Below, piece after piece: positions 1-11,448 of a stretch of 64,000 bases of DNA (its first letter is position 1; every line of letters starts with the position of its first letter). Below the pieces are notes generated by a model. It saw nothing but the letters and a program-made list of their open reading frames with translations, searched no databases and was not told the origin of the DNA. Source of the stretch: Sialis fuliginosa (lineage: Eukaryota > Arthropoda > Insecta > Megaloptera > Sialidae); contig OY540810.1 in the NCBI GenBank assembly GCA_961205875.1, positions 37,882,001 through 37,946,000 on the forward strand. Reading direction: 5' to 3'. A program made the translations under genes and the position numbers.

Positions 1-14
1 CTTTAAGAAAAAAA

Positions 15-245
15 ATATACTTGTCTTCAGTTTAGTTCAATTTATTATTTGAAGAGAGCTTGGAGGTGAAAACTGTAGTGTAGCTTTTTTTCAAAAATAT
101 ATACTATATCTAATAATTATAATTATAACTTTCATATACTTGTCCTCAGTTTAGTTCAATTTATTATTTTAAGAGAGCTTGAAGGTGAAAACTGTAATGT
201 ATCGTTTTTTAGGAATATATACAGTGTGTATCTAATAACTAACTT
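15..245. repeat. Tandem duplication, ~119-bp unit x2
   Basis: Two head-to-tail copies share the run from CTTGTCYTCAGTTTAGTTC through AAAACTGTARTGTA, with starts at 20 and 139. The copies differ by scattered substitutions, so the duplication is not recent. No open frame is shared. It may be the edge of a longer repeat cut by the window start. Confidence 0.85.
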
Positions 246-631
246 TATAAAAAAAACTTCTTAGCTAATTATTTGTTACAATTTTACTATCTGTGACGTC
301 ATATTTACGAGATGTATCCCTACAAAAAACTGGGTGTGTGTACTTACGTACACGCGTTAGAAGTTATACTTCTTTGGCGTTATTAAAAAACAATTATACA
401 AAATTCATCTAAAATATTTTAAAACACTATCAAAATTTGATAACACAATTTTTTTATTTATTAATTATATTAATTTATCTAATTTATTTTAAATGTATTT
501 TACGAATAGAATATTTCTTGCACATATTAAAATCATAGTTTCGCTTTCAATTTTTGCTTATAGCATTGCTCTATGAAAAAAATGTTTTGTACAAAAGTTT
601 TCCAGAACAACATGTTTTATTGTTATATGAT
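246..631. other. AT-rich stretch without gene
   Basis: No coding signal or repeat copy is seen. The only notable word is a perfect CRE palindrome TGACGTCA at 294-301, which is not inside any repeat I can recognise. Confidence 0.5.
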
Positions 632-778
632 CGGCCCATAAGCACCATCCCTTCCTGTCTTGTGTCCCAGTGGACCCCCAACACATAACACATACATACA
701 TAAACACATACAAAAATGAGCTGTCTGAAAAGGTAACAACCAGCAGACATTCTACGTTATGAAGAAGAAGAAGAAGAT
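632..778 (+). mobile_element. Possible 3' tail of a 5'-truncated non-LTR retrotransposon
   Basis: A GC-richer tract (CGGCCCATAAGCACC onward, then CATACATACATA) ends abruptly in a (GAA)n run at 761-777. A short 3' UTR-like segment ending in a simple repeat is typical of 5'-truncated LINE copies in insects. No reverse transcriptase sequence is present, so this is inferred from form only. Confidence 0.35.
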
Positions 779-1390
779 TGTTATATGAAATAAAAAATAC
801 TTACCGAGCGCGCGAAGCGAGCGAAGGTTTATAAATTTGGATGCCGTATTCCTTTTTATATTAAAAAACTAGATATATTTCTTATTTGAACTTTTTCGAT
901 ATTATCAATACTTACAAAAATAAATGCCTGCTTCTATAATAATCACACATCCTGTATATTTAATATTGTGATTTGATCTGATTTCGACAGTAATTTCAAG
1001 CCAAAAAATAAAAATAAAGTAAATAAAATTAAACAAACAAAACCTGCTTGTTTATATTAAAGGCAAGTAGATAGGGGGAGTAGGGAGGGGGGGGGGGGTG
1101 AAAGTAATCAGCACGGAAGTCGTCCAGTATCTGATTAATGTAAACTTGGTAATCGTTATACTCTTGGATATTTATCATGTAAACATCGAGGGTGGATTCA
1201 CGTTATTTATTAAATATTTGTATATTGACGGTTCGATGTTTGTGCGTATTTGTACAGGTGTGTATAAAGTCATTAACAATAATTTATTAAAATTAATGTT
1301 GCATAAACATTTAATTTATTAAAAAGCGAATACAATAAATCGGATTATTTAAAATTATTATGTAAATATAATATATAAGTTGTATTAGTT
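779..1390. other. No gene; G-tract
   Basis: AT-rich DNA with one odd GC patch, GAGCGCGCGAAGCGAGCG near 806, and a purine tract that ends in a run of about 12 G around 1087-1098. A 74-codon frame at 1098-1322 starts inside the G run and has no recognisable motif. Confidence 0.5.
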
Positions 1391-1450
1391 CGTGGCTGGC
1401 CAACCTGCGGCCCGTCGCGCTCTCATGTGCGGCCCGCGACCACATGCATA
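1391..1450. mobile_element. hAT-like terminus fragment
   Basis: The words GGCCAACCTGCGGCCCG and TGTGCGGCCCGCGACC stand out in GC from their surroundings. This phrase belongs to a recurrent class of hAT-type element ends in animals (recalled, not searched). No matching opposite end or target duplication was found nearby, so it is likely a truncated copy. Confidence 0.35.
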
Positions 1451-1485
1451 CGAACAAATTATGTTTTAGTGTATTATGTGTATCA

Positions 1486-1819
1486 TGTCCGGTATTATAA
1501 ACGAGCTAGCAAAATTTGCTAGCTAGCAAGCACTTTCAAATGAGGTTTTTAACCTATCTGACAGTTCTCCTTTAGTTTCATGATATGTTTGACAATTTGC
1601 GTGCACGCGTGGTATGTAAACACCAACGGTATTAAAACATTGGCGATATTATGAAAATTATTTTGTACGGTCGGAGTCGCCAACTGTGTTACAATTAGTT
1701 GAAGTATCACTGCTCTAAATTCCATAGCTAATCCACAAATACTATCATAGAATTAACACTCCATTTGAAAGTGCTTGCTAGCTCGCAAATTTGCTAGCTC
1801 CTTTAATAAGTATCGGACA
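1486..1819. mobile_element. Family K MITE, copy 1
   Basis: Inverted termini: TGTCCGGTATTATAAACGAG on the left and the complement of TAAGTATCGGACA on the right, followed inward by GCTAGC-rich inverted segments and GCAAGCACTTTCAAATG. The same termini and body recur at 44605-44856, with partial copies at 25808 and 56991. No coding potential. I could not assign a superfamily because the target duplication is not clear. Confidence 0.75.
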
Positions 1820-1899
1820 TCTGAATGTCTAAAACTGATTTTAATTTCCCGTTTGAACGTGTTTTTTACTCTATGATATGTAACTTATCATACTTACTA

Positions 1900-2797
1900 T
1901 CGAAAATATCTGCCTTGGGAACCACGGGACTTTCTTATACCTAACCTAACCTAACCTAACAGTGAATTGTATACGTGATTCTTTGTTTATTAAAACATTT
2001 CTAACAAACTAACAAGAAAGAACAAAATGAATAATTTTATATTTATATAACAAGTGATTTTTTTTAACGTAATAACTGAAAAAACTGTAAATTTTTGGAT
2101 TTTTGAATTATTTTTGAAATAAGAAAAAAATGTTTTAGATAAAAAATGTCGAGTATGATATTATCTATAATTTATTCCCTATACATTTTTTTCCAACATT
2201 TATGATTTAGCCAGAAAGAATTTTTTTATGTAATTATTTAGATTCACCTACACAGTTCTCTCTCAGTATTACGTTTAAGAAAGTCCCATGTTACCTACGG
2301 CAAATACACACACTGTTCAATCTCTGTAATACGTATAAGAAAGTCCCATGACACTCATGGCAGATATTTCTCCTCTGTTATGAACCATTTGAATTATTTT
2401 TTTTTTTTCAAAAATTCAGTTTTACAAAAAAATGAATAGAACATAAAAACTTGACCATTTTTCTCTATTTCGCACTTAAAAAATCGACGTAGGTAAACAT
2501 TCGTATCCGGTTGAAAGATCGTTTACAAAAATAGGATGTTTTCTTCCCAGCCAAAAATTAATCTTAAATATACAATATCACCTTTCTACGATTTGTCGTA
2601 TTTGAGTTACAGTGCTTACAGACAGACAGACAGACAGACGGACACACAGACATTATGGCGAAAATAGTCAGAATGGATTCAGGGAAGGTCAAAATAGATA
2701 ATTCCGTCAAAATCCGGAGTTCGAAAAAAATCGGCTTCACTATACTTACTTATACTAATGTATATTTCATATACATGGTTTAAGAAAGTAAAAAAGT
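1900..2797 (+). repeat. Dispersed family F1, near-full copy
   Basis: About 900 bp, colinear with 61138-62020 and partly with 15651-16110. Landmarks in order: GAACCACGGGACTTTCTTAT, a TTATTACGTATAAGAAAGTC-like doublet, TTCCCAGCCAAAAATTAATC, a (GACA)n run at 2618-2640, GGCGAAAATAGTCAGAATGG, CAAAATCCGGAGTTCGAAAA, and a TATATGAAATATACAT-type end. No open frame is conserved between copies, so it behaves as a non-coding repeat. Superfamily unknown. This copy carries a local (CCTAA)4 expansion at 1939-1960. Confidence 0.85.
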
Positions 2798-3223
2798 AAG
2801 AACATTGTTTTGTAATACTTAATTGTTTTCAAATATTCATTTGTTATTTTGATTGTTGTTATTGTGATTTTTGTTTAACGATTTATGTTTTTCCTGGTCT
2901 AACCTACATAAATGTTTGTAATAAAATACTTTATAAATATCACTAGTATTTAGTACTTCGACATATTTTCGAAAATAAATATGACAAGTTAGTGGTCCAT
3001 AAAAAAAATAAAGTTAGGGCTTGTAACTCGGAAATTAAAATTGATTTAACAATTCTAAATACACCAATCAAATCTACACAAAAAGTGCTTTAAGAAACCC
3101 CAAACAAAAAGTACCTATCAACTTTGACAACAAAAATAGCCATTTAAAAAATTCCGCATTTTCAGTTTTTTGGATTTACCGCCTAAACCACATAGAACTA
3201 TTAATATTTTTTGATGTAGTATT
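2798..3223. other. AT-rich stretch without gene
   Basis: No repeat copy or coding signal recognised. Confidence 0.5.
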
Positions 3224-3932
3224 CAGGGGTCGAAATAAGTTCAGTGTTCAAAAATACTGATTTTACTGACACAGAAATCTAAAAATACTGACTTTTACTG
3301 ACTATATGAACCGAGTTAAAAAATGTAGATGTTATGTATTAAAAAATACTTTTATAATTATTGGCCTTTACCATCCTCATAGCCAATCCTTACCACCTTT
3401 TTATTATGTTCATAACAAAAGTAACAAACATTACAGTTAATTTTTGTTAATTTTTCTCACCGAATTTGGCATAGCCAGTGATAGGGTGAGATTATGTTGT
3501 TTATATGTTCACGTAATGTATATTCCGCTGGCAGTCCCACTATAGCACCCCTCAAAAAAACCTATTGCATAATTTGTTGCTATTTTGTTGCTATTTTGTG
3601 CCACCAAGCCCGATTTTGTAACTTGCTCCATTCTCGAGAAAAATTGGGGGGGGGGCAGCGTCAGTTCTCGCTAGCAGTCCGCTCTACTCCGTAACTAATA
3701 AAGCCGGATAAAAATTTGGTAATAAACAATACAAATAAGTAAATAAAATAGAATATTATTTATAATTTGAATATATTTTTCACGGTAATTGTTTCGTTTT
3801 GAAGTCAAATAGTGAGTTTCTGCACGATAAATAGGGCTCCGATGTAAAAACTTTGTGTGCTAAACCAAAAAAACTGACCATTTTTCCAAAAAACTGACTT
3901 TAACTGATTTTACTGACCAGTTTTGACCCCTG
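3224..3932. mobile_element. hAT-type non-autonomous element
   Basis: Termini CAGGGGTCGAAAT on the left and GTTTTGACCCCTG on the right form an inverted pair, each followed inward by runs of AATACTGAC or ACTGATTTTACTGAC, which look like subterminal repeats. CAGGGG termini suggest hAT. Flanks AGTATT and AGCATT are only a near match, so the target duplication is not secure. An inner GC-richer segment (3480-3700) with a run of 10 G may be a further insertion. Confidence 0.65.
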
Positions 3933-4692
3933 AGCATTTTTCACCCCTTCCTTCATTTAACTAAATCTGTATCTCTTACCATTTAGGAAATCCCCATGCA
4001 TTTCACACTTATCTTGGACATTCTGTATATGAAAATAAAAAATAAATATGTAGATCTCGAAATATTATCAGCACCCTGGATCCCCCCCCCCTCCTTGTAG
4101 AGTACCAATGTAATAGATAACAAAACGATACACATAATTCAACGTTGGCACACTTGCCACACATGCCATTGTCTACTTACAATATGAAATATTGTACGAA
4201 GGTGCGAATAAATTTAACCCCAATTTATAATCCCCCCCCTCCACCCAATGACTACCTATTGTGATAGCTGTATAAGAATGTAACGAGTTAAAATGAAATA
4301 TTTACCGGTTTAAATAAATTCCCTTAAATAAAATTTACAAGCGACGTTTCAATTTTTCAAGCAATAATTTATTCGAATTTTTTTTTACACTTGCGCAATA
4401 ACTTCTACAACATCTTGGGGAATTGACATGGTTTTCTTTAAAATTTTCTCTTGTGATATTTGAATATTATAACGTGGGACTTGTTAAATTTGAGGAAAAT
4501 ATATGTATTTTTTTTAAAGAACTGCTTTATAATAATTTGTACAAAAATACGTTTCTGTCGTTTATTTTTAAATGCAGATGGATGTACAAGTTCAAAATTG
4601 AGGTAGAATAAAAAACACGCACTTTTTTATTATTTAATTTTGGAGTAATTAAGAACTATACAGTGTTTAATTATGAAGCAAATGTACATAAG
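3933..4692. other. No gene; C-tracts
   Basis: AT-rich sequence with two poly-C tracts (about 4082-4090 and 4231-4238). A 62-codon frame at 4423-4611 is low-complexity Phe/Leu/Lys and is not supported as a gene. Confidence 0.5.
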
Positions 4693-5223
4693 GTACTGGC
4701 ACCAGTCTTGGATATGTCCCCAGTAATGGCTATTTTTTAATTAAATGTACTGAATTATAAATATTTATTGATATTTGATTACTACCATTTCTGAATATAC
4801 ATGTATACTGTCTCGGCCAATAGATTTCAAAATGGTGCACATTGAAACTAATTATTAGTATAACTTATTAATTAATTATTACATTATCATAGCAACTGCT
4901 TTATATTGTTTCAAATTTGATGATTATTTCTTTTATATCTTTTGTGTCGTAGTACTTATCGTTTTGTAATCATTAGCAAGTGTCCATCACTGCGTGCTCA
5001 TTACTGGTTTTACTTTATCCATTACTGGAGAAAAAACATAAAAAAAAATAAATAAAATAAACAAAAAAAAACTATATTTGCGGACTTTGGTAATTAAATT
5101 GGGTAAATAAAGAGTTACTTGTTTTATTTATAACATGACTTCATGAGAATTACAAAAAAGAAGCAAGTCAATCACAAAAATAGTAAACCTTGCTTTTATA
5201 GCGGTCATTACTGGTGCCAGTAC
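4693..5223. mobile_element. MITE family 'TACTGGCACCAGT', copy 1 (complete)
   Basis: Perfect inverted ends GTACTGGCACCAGT (4693) and ACTGGTGCCAGTAC (5210-5223) bound 531 bp of non-coding DNA. The interior (GCAAGTGTCCATCACTGCGT, TATATTTGCGGACTTTG, ATAGCGGTCATTACTGG) is shared with copies at 13726 and 27640. The short end is itself close to palindromic. Target duplication not resolved. Confidence 0.8.
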
Positions 5224-5796
5224 TTTATTATTAAAAATTTAACTCTTCCCTTTCCCCCCAACCCCACTTATCGACGCTAACCTCGATTTATTATTTGCAA
5301 CGTAAAGAGGGAAAATATTCAAACTGTTCATTTGGAGGGATTAATTATTGATCGAAAATTTCTCGCGTGTATTTCAAAATCGATTACTGCCCATGAGAAT
5401 AGGTAGGTGCTCTAAAAACGTAGGCACCACATGATAATGGTGAATTACATCAACAAGTGATTATTTATTCTTATAATATAAATTTTGATTATTTTTAAAC
5501 ATTTTTATTTAAAAACTGGCGCATTGGACTCGATGTTACCCGGGAATATAAATTTAATCTGTAATAAACCTTATTTAACATTGATTTCACTTATCGCTAA
5601 CTATTTATCTATACAGCTTATGCGAAGATACCTCTCTGACGATTGTTTTTTTTACACAAATTATACATTTAAACCTTTCTCGTGAAACGTTTTATCCATT
5701 AGTGAAAACCGGAATAAAAACCGTTCAGTAATTACTGACAATATCGGGCACATATAGATAGACGCAGCGAGGGATTTTGTTTTATACTGTATGTGT
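5224..5796. other. No gene
   Basis: AT-rich DNA. A 66-codon frame at 5485-5685 has no recognisable feature. Nothing else supported. Confidence 0.5.
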
Positions 5797-6393
5797 ATTA
5801 GGGTGTTTTTTTATATTTTTATTTTTTCGGTCCCGCAGGCCTATGTTTTAACTTTGGATCAAAAGTTAATTGTCCCAAAATTTCAGAATCATAGATCAAA
5901 TCTGTGGACGGCGCAAACCGAGTCTTTTTCTCATTTGATTAACATGGGAAAAAATTATTTTTTTACTTATGCGTGAATATCTCGTTGAAAAATTTATTTA
6001 TTTTAATATCTTACAGCAGCATATCATAGAGAATTAAATTTCTTACATTCATAGATCGAATATTTTTAAAGATATGTTCGTTTAAACATTATCATAAAAA
6101 GTAAAATCCAATTTTTTAAATAAACATTTCTTAAAATTTATTGGATTTATGAATTGAACACTTAAAAATATTCCCCTGAGAAATTAAAAAAAAAAAATGT
6201 TTTTCAACGAGATATTCACGCGTAAGTAAAAAAGTAATTTTTCCCATGTTGATCAAATGGGAAAAAGATTCGGTTTGCGCAGTCCACAGGTTTGATCTAT
6301 GAGTCTGAAATTTTGGGACAATTAACTTTTGATCCAAAGCTAAAACATAGGCTTGCGGGACCGAAAAAATAAAAATAAAAAAAACATCCTAAT
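5797..6393. mobile_element. Fold-back element, long inverted repeat
   Basis: The left arm begins ATTAGGGTGTTTTTT and the right arm ends AAAACATCCTAAT. The arms are inverted copies for roughly 180 bp (GGTCCCGCAGGCCTATGTTT, CTTTGGATCAAAAGTTAATT, TGGACGGCGCAAACCGAG) around an AT-rich centre near 6095. Because of the symmetry, the plus-strand frame at 5791-5976 and the minus-strand frame at 6131-6337 encode nearly the same peptide (DQKLIVPKFQ...HRSNLWTAQT), which is a shadow of the palindrome and not a gene. Confidence 0.88.
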
Positions 6394-7438
6394 GTATATA
6401 GATATCAATTGTACATTTTTCATAATACGTGCCTGATCGAATAATTAATAAGTTTAATTATATTAACATACTACTACTATAACATTATAACCCTTATTTT
6501 TCTATTCATTTAAATACATATTTATTTGAAAATATTTGTACATCTAAATTTATAAAAAATCAACGCACAGGCCAAAATCCTCAAATTATTAAATTTTAAT
6601 TAGTGTTAATAATTACTTCAAAACTATTTATTTTTATCAAAAATTACTGTTTGCTTTAATATTTTATTTATTATTATTATTATTATAAGTATATTATAAT
6701 TAAACTTCAAATATCAGGTTAAATGACATCTGTATAGTAAATTAAAAAGTGTTTGTTTCATCTTTATTAAACGTCATCAAATCTGAGTTCTTGTCATGAA
6801 ATATTAACAGGAAATTGTTTTTTACAACTCCGACATGTTCGGATTCCACAGTCCTTGCCAACTGCTGGAGAAAGTAACTTTTATCCTTTTTATGTTCTAT
6901 TTAAATTTATATTTGTACGTACAGGGTCGAATTTGAGGTATAAGTATCATTTAATTTATTTAATCTACTAGTAAAATTTTAAAGAAATATATACCAACTC
7001 CATTCTATAGACAAAATATACATAAAGTCACTAATAATGAAAAGACAAGAATGAACTAATGAATCTAATCTAAATAAAAACAAAAATATTTCATTTTTAA
7101 TGTTTTTCAATGAATTTAAATTGAAGGTTAAACAATTATTTATATCGTTATAAAGAGAAAGTTATAAGGTTAAAATTTTAATCTAATGGTTTGTTTTAAT
7201 AGACCAGACGCCAAGTATTTTGTAGTTTTGGGGTGATGCCAATTTCGTTGGAGAAGGGAAATTTCAGAATAGTTTAGTGACACTCTAAAGAACTTTTATA
7301 TGAAAAAAATTCTAATCTGATTTTTTTTAAATCTAAAAACCTAGACTAAAAAACATGACGCTCGTAAATCATGAATTGAATAAAAAAAGTGTACCATTCT
7401 ACAAAATTTGATTTAAAAAAATCCCTACGTACTTCTAA
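6394..7438. other. AT-rich stretch without gene
   Basis: Very AT-rich, with an ATT/TTA microsatellite near 6665-6690. No coding or repeat-family signal that I can support. Confidence 0.5.
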
Positions 7439-7853
7439 AGCCAGTAATCAATAGATTCATTTTTTTTTTAATTTTTATAAAAAATACAGCAATCCGCCAT
7501 GTTAGATAAAACACCAGTCAGAGTGGATGACGTCACGGCTAAGCAAACATAATTTTTGTTTCATTAATATCTGCACTGTTTATAAATTATTTTGTGGTTT
7601 TAAATTATCAATTTGCTCAGTTTTGTGTTATCAAAACTAAAACCGAGAAACGTTAGCGATGGAACAAGGATTTATTATTGTTGACAAGGAGTCTTTACAT
7701 AGGCGTGACGTCAAAAATGCGCCATGACACCTGCGAGCGTTTTGGCGTCAAATTCAAAATTGTTATTTTTTGCAGAAATAAGTATTTTTTTGGAAATAGG
7801 AGACATGTAAGATCATCTTAAAATAGTTTTTAAAAATTAGGCATCATGCCTAT
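7439..7853 (-). mobile_element. CRE-bearing MITE 'ATAGGCATGATGCC', copy A
   Basis: Reverse-orientation copy of the elements at 43387 and 53871; only the right end (TTAGGCATCATGCCTAT) is intact. It shares AGATAAAACACCAGTC, GCTCAGTTTTGTGTTATC and GACACCTGCGAGCGTTTTGG with the others. It holds two perfect TGACGTCA palindromes at 7528-7535 and 7706-7713. The left terminus is lost or diverged near 7439. Confidence 0.8.
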
Positions 7854-8160
7854 TATCTTTAATTTTTTGTATGACTATTTTTTTCGAAAATTTGAAATAA
7901 AGACGATAATTCGAATGGAATGAGGAAATCTCAGGATTTCATAAAACAAAAATCAGGATTTAAAAGAAATTTCAGGTTAGAAATATTTCTGGATTTCGTA
8001 AAATCGATTTGGTGCCAGGTTTATAAACCCGACTGTGTAAAATATTCACCAAACAATGTAAAATCAGTATACTAGCAGTTTGGAAAAAATCACTTTCATT
8101 TATTGAAGAAAATAAACACAAATACGTCTCTGCGTATTACAAACCACCGTTCAAATATTA
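7854..8160. other. No gene
   Basis: Short tandem-like AATCAGGATTTAAAAG and TCAGGATTTCATAAAA words between 7930 and 8000. Otherwise featureless AT-rich DNA. Confidence 0.45.
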
Positions 8161-8169
8161 AGTACCCTT

Positions 8170-8206
8170 TCTCTATGCCACCGGAGGATGCGGCATAGAG
8201 AAAGAG
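8170..8206. repeat. Perfect 13-bp stem hairpin
   Basis: CTTTCTCTATGCC and GGCATAGAGAAAG flank an 11-base loop. Just downstream, GGCTC/GAGCC and CCGGA/TCCGG can form two more nested stems (8207-8247). This may be an RNA structure of a retroelement or chance in a GC-rich relic. Confidence 0.7.
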
Positions 8207-8245
8207 GCTCCAGACCCGGAAGGTCCGGACGGGATTCCATTGTGA
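8180..8245 (+). pseudogene. Possible remnant of a LINE reverse transcriptase (GPDGIP motif)
   Basis: Read from 8180, the frame gives GGCGIEKEAPDPEGPDGIPL and then a stop at 8243. GPDGIP preceded by an Ala-Pro is the hallmark of the early reverse-transcriptase domain of non-LTR retrotransposons (usual form KAPGPDGIP). The tract is far GC-richer than its flanks, as expected of old coding DNA. Only about 20 residues are visible, and the reading competes with the hairpin noted in this same tract, so this is tentative. Confidence 0.4.
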
Positions 8246-8250
8246 GCCAG

Positions 8251-8628
8251 TAAAAAAAAATTACCGATTTATCATCTCCGTGTTTTTTTGTTGTTGTTTT
8301 TGGATACAATTTACAGATAAAGCTTGTAATATATTCATGACTTCATACCTTGTTGCCATAAAGAAAAGTGAATAATGACAATAATATCTACCAAATTCTT
8401 TCTGTGTGGTTTTGTTTATTTGAATTTTCCAAACGAAAGAATGTTGAAAAAAGAGCGGTGAAAATTTATCGATGCAGGATTAGTACAGGGAAAACAATTA
8501 CATTTTTTTATATAAAATTTATTCGACAATATGTTACACTTTAATTTCTGAAATACTTCGAAATTTGAGTCGTTTAGATTTGAACTTTACTATAGTGTAC
8601 CTACATACATGAAGTATTAACTTCTATT
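8251..8628. other. No gene
   Basis: AT-rich sequence, nothing recognised. Confidence 0.45.
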
Positions 8629-9240
8629 GCGCCCAAATGCTTCCTTGCAATATCGAAGATACGAGAAGCTTTGTGATAGTTTCAAAATGAGACAAAAAAA
8701 TTGTTCACCGATTTCAAAATTTTAAATTGATCTTTCCGTTGTCTGTCTATGTATCTGTCCCCTGAATCCTTGTCACACGTATAACTCATGAACCACTGAA
8801 CCGATATTAATGAAACTTTGTTGGGTGGTTGGGTTTCACTTGAGAACGGTCCAATTTGAAAATCATTAAAATCGTATGTAAGGGGGAGAGTTGACAATTG
8901 ACATCCCAAAATATTAATTTTTTCAAGATATCTCAAGATCGACACATGTTAGGTGAAAATTTTATAGAATCTTTTTTGTAAAGCATTGTATAGTAAAATT
9001 GTATAAAAATTAAATGCTAGGCAATTTATCTTTGGTTTTTATTTAAATAACTACCTTTGGTAAATTTAGCACGAGGAAGCACTGTGCATTTACTTGGCAG
9101 ATGTTTTTTTATAACTGAAAACTTTTCAGGTTTATAAATTTTCTATTTTCATTAAGTAATTTTATATTTATAATCAAAAATTATCAATAAATAGTTAAGA
9201 TCCATATATTTTACCAAAATCGAACGATCGCTAGGTCTAG
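8629..9240 (-). repeat. Dispersed family F3, reverse copy
   Basis: Matches 31515-32280 in opposite orientation and 10520-10845. Landmarks: CTTGCAATATCGAAGATACG, CTCATGAACCACTGAACCGA, TTGACATCCCAAAATA, CACTGTGCATTTACTTGGC. The minus frame at 8682-8945 contains VSLISVQWFMSY, which recurs in F3 frames at 10530 and 32103. It comes from the shared nucleotide phrase, not from a protein family. Confidence 0.8.
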
Positions 9241-9776
9241 TATTCGAAAACTTATTTATTTGCACCAAAACATGTTTACAAAATAATCATACACACATAT
9301 AAAAATAATTTTAATGATTTGTGTTACACTAATTTAAATAGTTTATCTAATTTCATAATTATTCGGTCAGTTACAGATTATCATATAAGGTTGCCAACTC
9401 CATAGCAAAAAATTCTGGGAGTTCATCCAAAACACGTAATGTTTTTTATAACTATAAATTACATATAGTATATATCACGAAATATAAATTATTGACTGAG
9501 TACGTCATTAATTTTTATAAAAAAATTATAAAGTAATAATTTAAATAAAGCAATTTGTCAATTTTTATTACAAGATACGTATTTTATAAATATAACTTTA
9601 TTTGATTTGTAATCTTACAATTTTATCATATCATGTTTTATTTATATGTATTATGAATGTTATGAAAACAATATTCTAATGTGTCTACCTCTTATTCATA
9701 TGTGCTCCTTATAGGTCACGAAAATTATTCTTAAAAGATACCAGAATTGTAAATAATTTAGGAGAAGATAATTAAT
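9241..9776. other. No gene
   Basis: AT-rich, with nothing recognised on either strand. Confidence 0.45.
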
Positions 9777-9780
9777 TTAA

Positions 9781-10506
9781 GGGGCTATGCTAGTTTATCG
9801 GCCAAAAAAAAGGTGTTTTTCACGAATTTTTTTCCAGCAATCTATGACAGATATCGTTCTAAATCTTTTTGGGTTTAATAAATGCACTATTGAAGTACAC
9901 AAAAAATTTTTTTTTATTAATTTTACTATACATATATGTGTATAATGCAGCCATGTATGCAGGTATGAAAAAAAAACAGGTGCGCAGTGTCCCAGTGTTT
10001 TAGCAGGAACGAAACACCTGAAACACAAAACAAGATATGTCTTTTATTCAGTAGGTGGTTGGCTATGAGCTGAACTAGAATTTTAATTTTTGAGGCAAAA
10101 ATAACAAAATGACGGCTGTTTGAACAAACGGAATCGAAAAAGATCCTTTTTTTTCTTGGTTTTTCCTTGTAAAAAAAATAGAAAAATTTTGAATTTTGAC
10201 ATAATCCTAGTTCCAGCCATGCCTATATATGTAACAAACATGTGGTTAAAATTTCAGACCGATCGACCGAGTAGTTTTCGAGAAATCATTGGGACAGTAT
10301 CGAAAAACACCATTTCGAGAAAAACGCGTTTAAAGTTGTTTTTTTTTTTTGAAATTGTTATAAAGTTGATACTTACAACTAATCAGCGATGCCGGCACCA
10401 TAGGCTCAGATCACTCTAAAATTTTAACACAATATTTTCGAAGGTATTTACTTTCGAAAAATGAAAAAAAATCGATTGTTTGAAATGCATAAACTAGCAT
10501 AGCCCC
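9781..10506. mobile_element. piggyBac-type MITE, TTAA-flanked
   Basis: Inverted termini GGGGCTATGCTAGTTTAT (left) and its exact complement (right) are bracketed by TTAA at 9777-9780 and 10507-10510. TTAA target use with G/C-starting termini is the piggyBac signature, though other families also use TTAA. The interior has paired AT-rich arms (TTTTCGAGAAATC, TTTCGAGAAAAACGCG) but no transposase. Frames at 9795-10028 and 10120-10419 are low-complexity shadows. Confidence 0.85.
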
Positions 10507-10519
10507 TTAAACAACTAAC

Positions 10520-10845
10520 AATAAGTATTTTGGGATGTCACCCCTTTCCCTTACACACGATTTTGATGATGGGACCGTCCTCAAGCGAGACCCAACAATC
10601 GAACCAAGTTTCATTAATATCGGTTCAGTGGTTCATGAGTTATGCGTGTGACAAAGATTCAGGGGACAAACAGACACACACAGACAGAAAGACACGGAAC
10701 GAAAAGTGTTTGTCGTGACTTGAAACGGAAAGATCAATTTAAAATTTTGAAATCATAGAACAATTTTTTTATCTCATTTTAAAACGATCATAAAGCTTCT
10801 CGTATCTTTGATATTGCGAGGAAGCAATAATATTGACCAAAATTG
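10520..10845 (+). repeat. Dispersed family F3, partial forward copy
   Basis: Starts at TATTTTGGGATGTCACCCC and runs through the phrase CCAAGTTTCATTAATATCGG and TATGCGTGTGACAAAGATTC, then a (CACA/GACA) tract, to CTTCTCGTATCTTTGATATT. It aligns with 32110-32280 and, reversed, with 8640-8900. It lies 10 bp after the TTAA element. Confidence 0.8.
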
Positions 10846-11444
10846 TTGAAGGACTGTAGCTATCTATCTGAACACATGTTCATTTGTTTGTATAAAGTTT
10901 TTTGTTAAAGTTTTGCACGCCAATCCTGAATCAGTTAGTTAGTTAGTTAGTTAACGAGATATTTACTCTGATACGAAAAGACAGAAAGACGGATGGATGA
11001 GGAAGATTAATAAGGTTATGTTTTAGACTTACGGAATTCCAAAAAATATCTTGAACTTGCATTATATTTTAGAATTTGATACTGGGGCTAAGTTTCGTAA
11101 TAAATGGAGGTTGTATCGTATCATGATTTAGTAAGTAAGAGATATTACAATCTTAGCAGGAAGTACATAAAGATATTTTCAGGAAGGATGGCATAAAATA
11201 ATATTACACCACTGAACTGATGTTTCCTCAAGGTGGTAGTTCTGAAACTTAACTCCACGTACCTCCCGAGGTTATGTAATATTGTATGAAGGAGTGGTAA
11301 TGTAAAAAAAGTTCGTTGATTAAGATTAATAACTAACGTCTTATTGAAAAGTTATGCAAGATGCTTCTAGTCTGAAGATAAAGGATAAAAAGAAGATTCC
11401 GTATTGCTACTCGGTGTAACAATAGGTGATTTATAAATTCTGGT
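10846..11444. other. No gene; small microsatellite
   Basis: Contains (AGTT)n near 10934-10952. A GGTACGTGGAGTT-type word near 11255 (reverse reading) is unremarkable. No coding signal. Confidence 0.45.
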
Positions 11445-11448
11445 TTAA

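Noticed and set aside
1939..1960. Interstitial telomere (CCTAA)4
   Set aside because: The other F1 copies have a single CTAAC at the same place (61175, 15690), so this is a local expansion inside F1 and not telomeric DNA.
5791..6337. Two similar small proteins on opposite strands
   Set aside because: They are the two arms of one inverted repeat. The similarity is a DNA palindrome effect.
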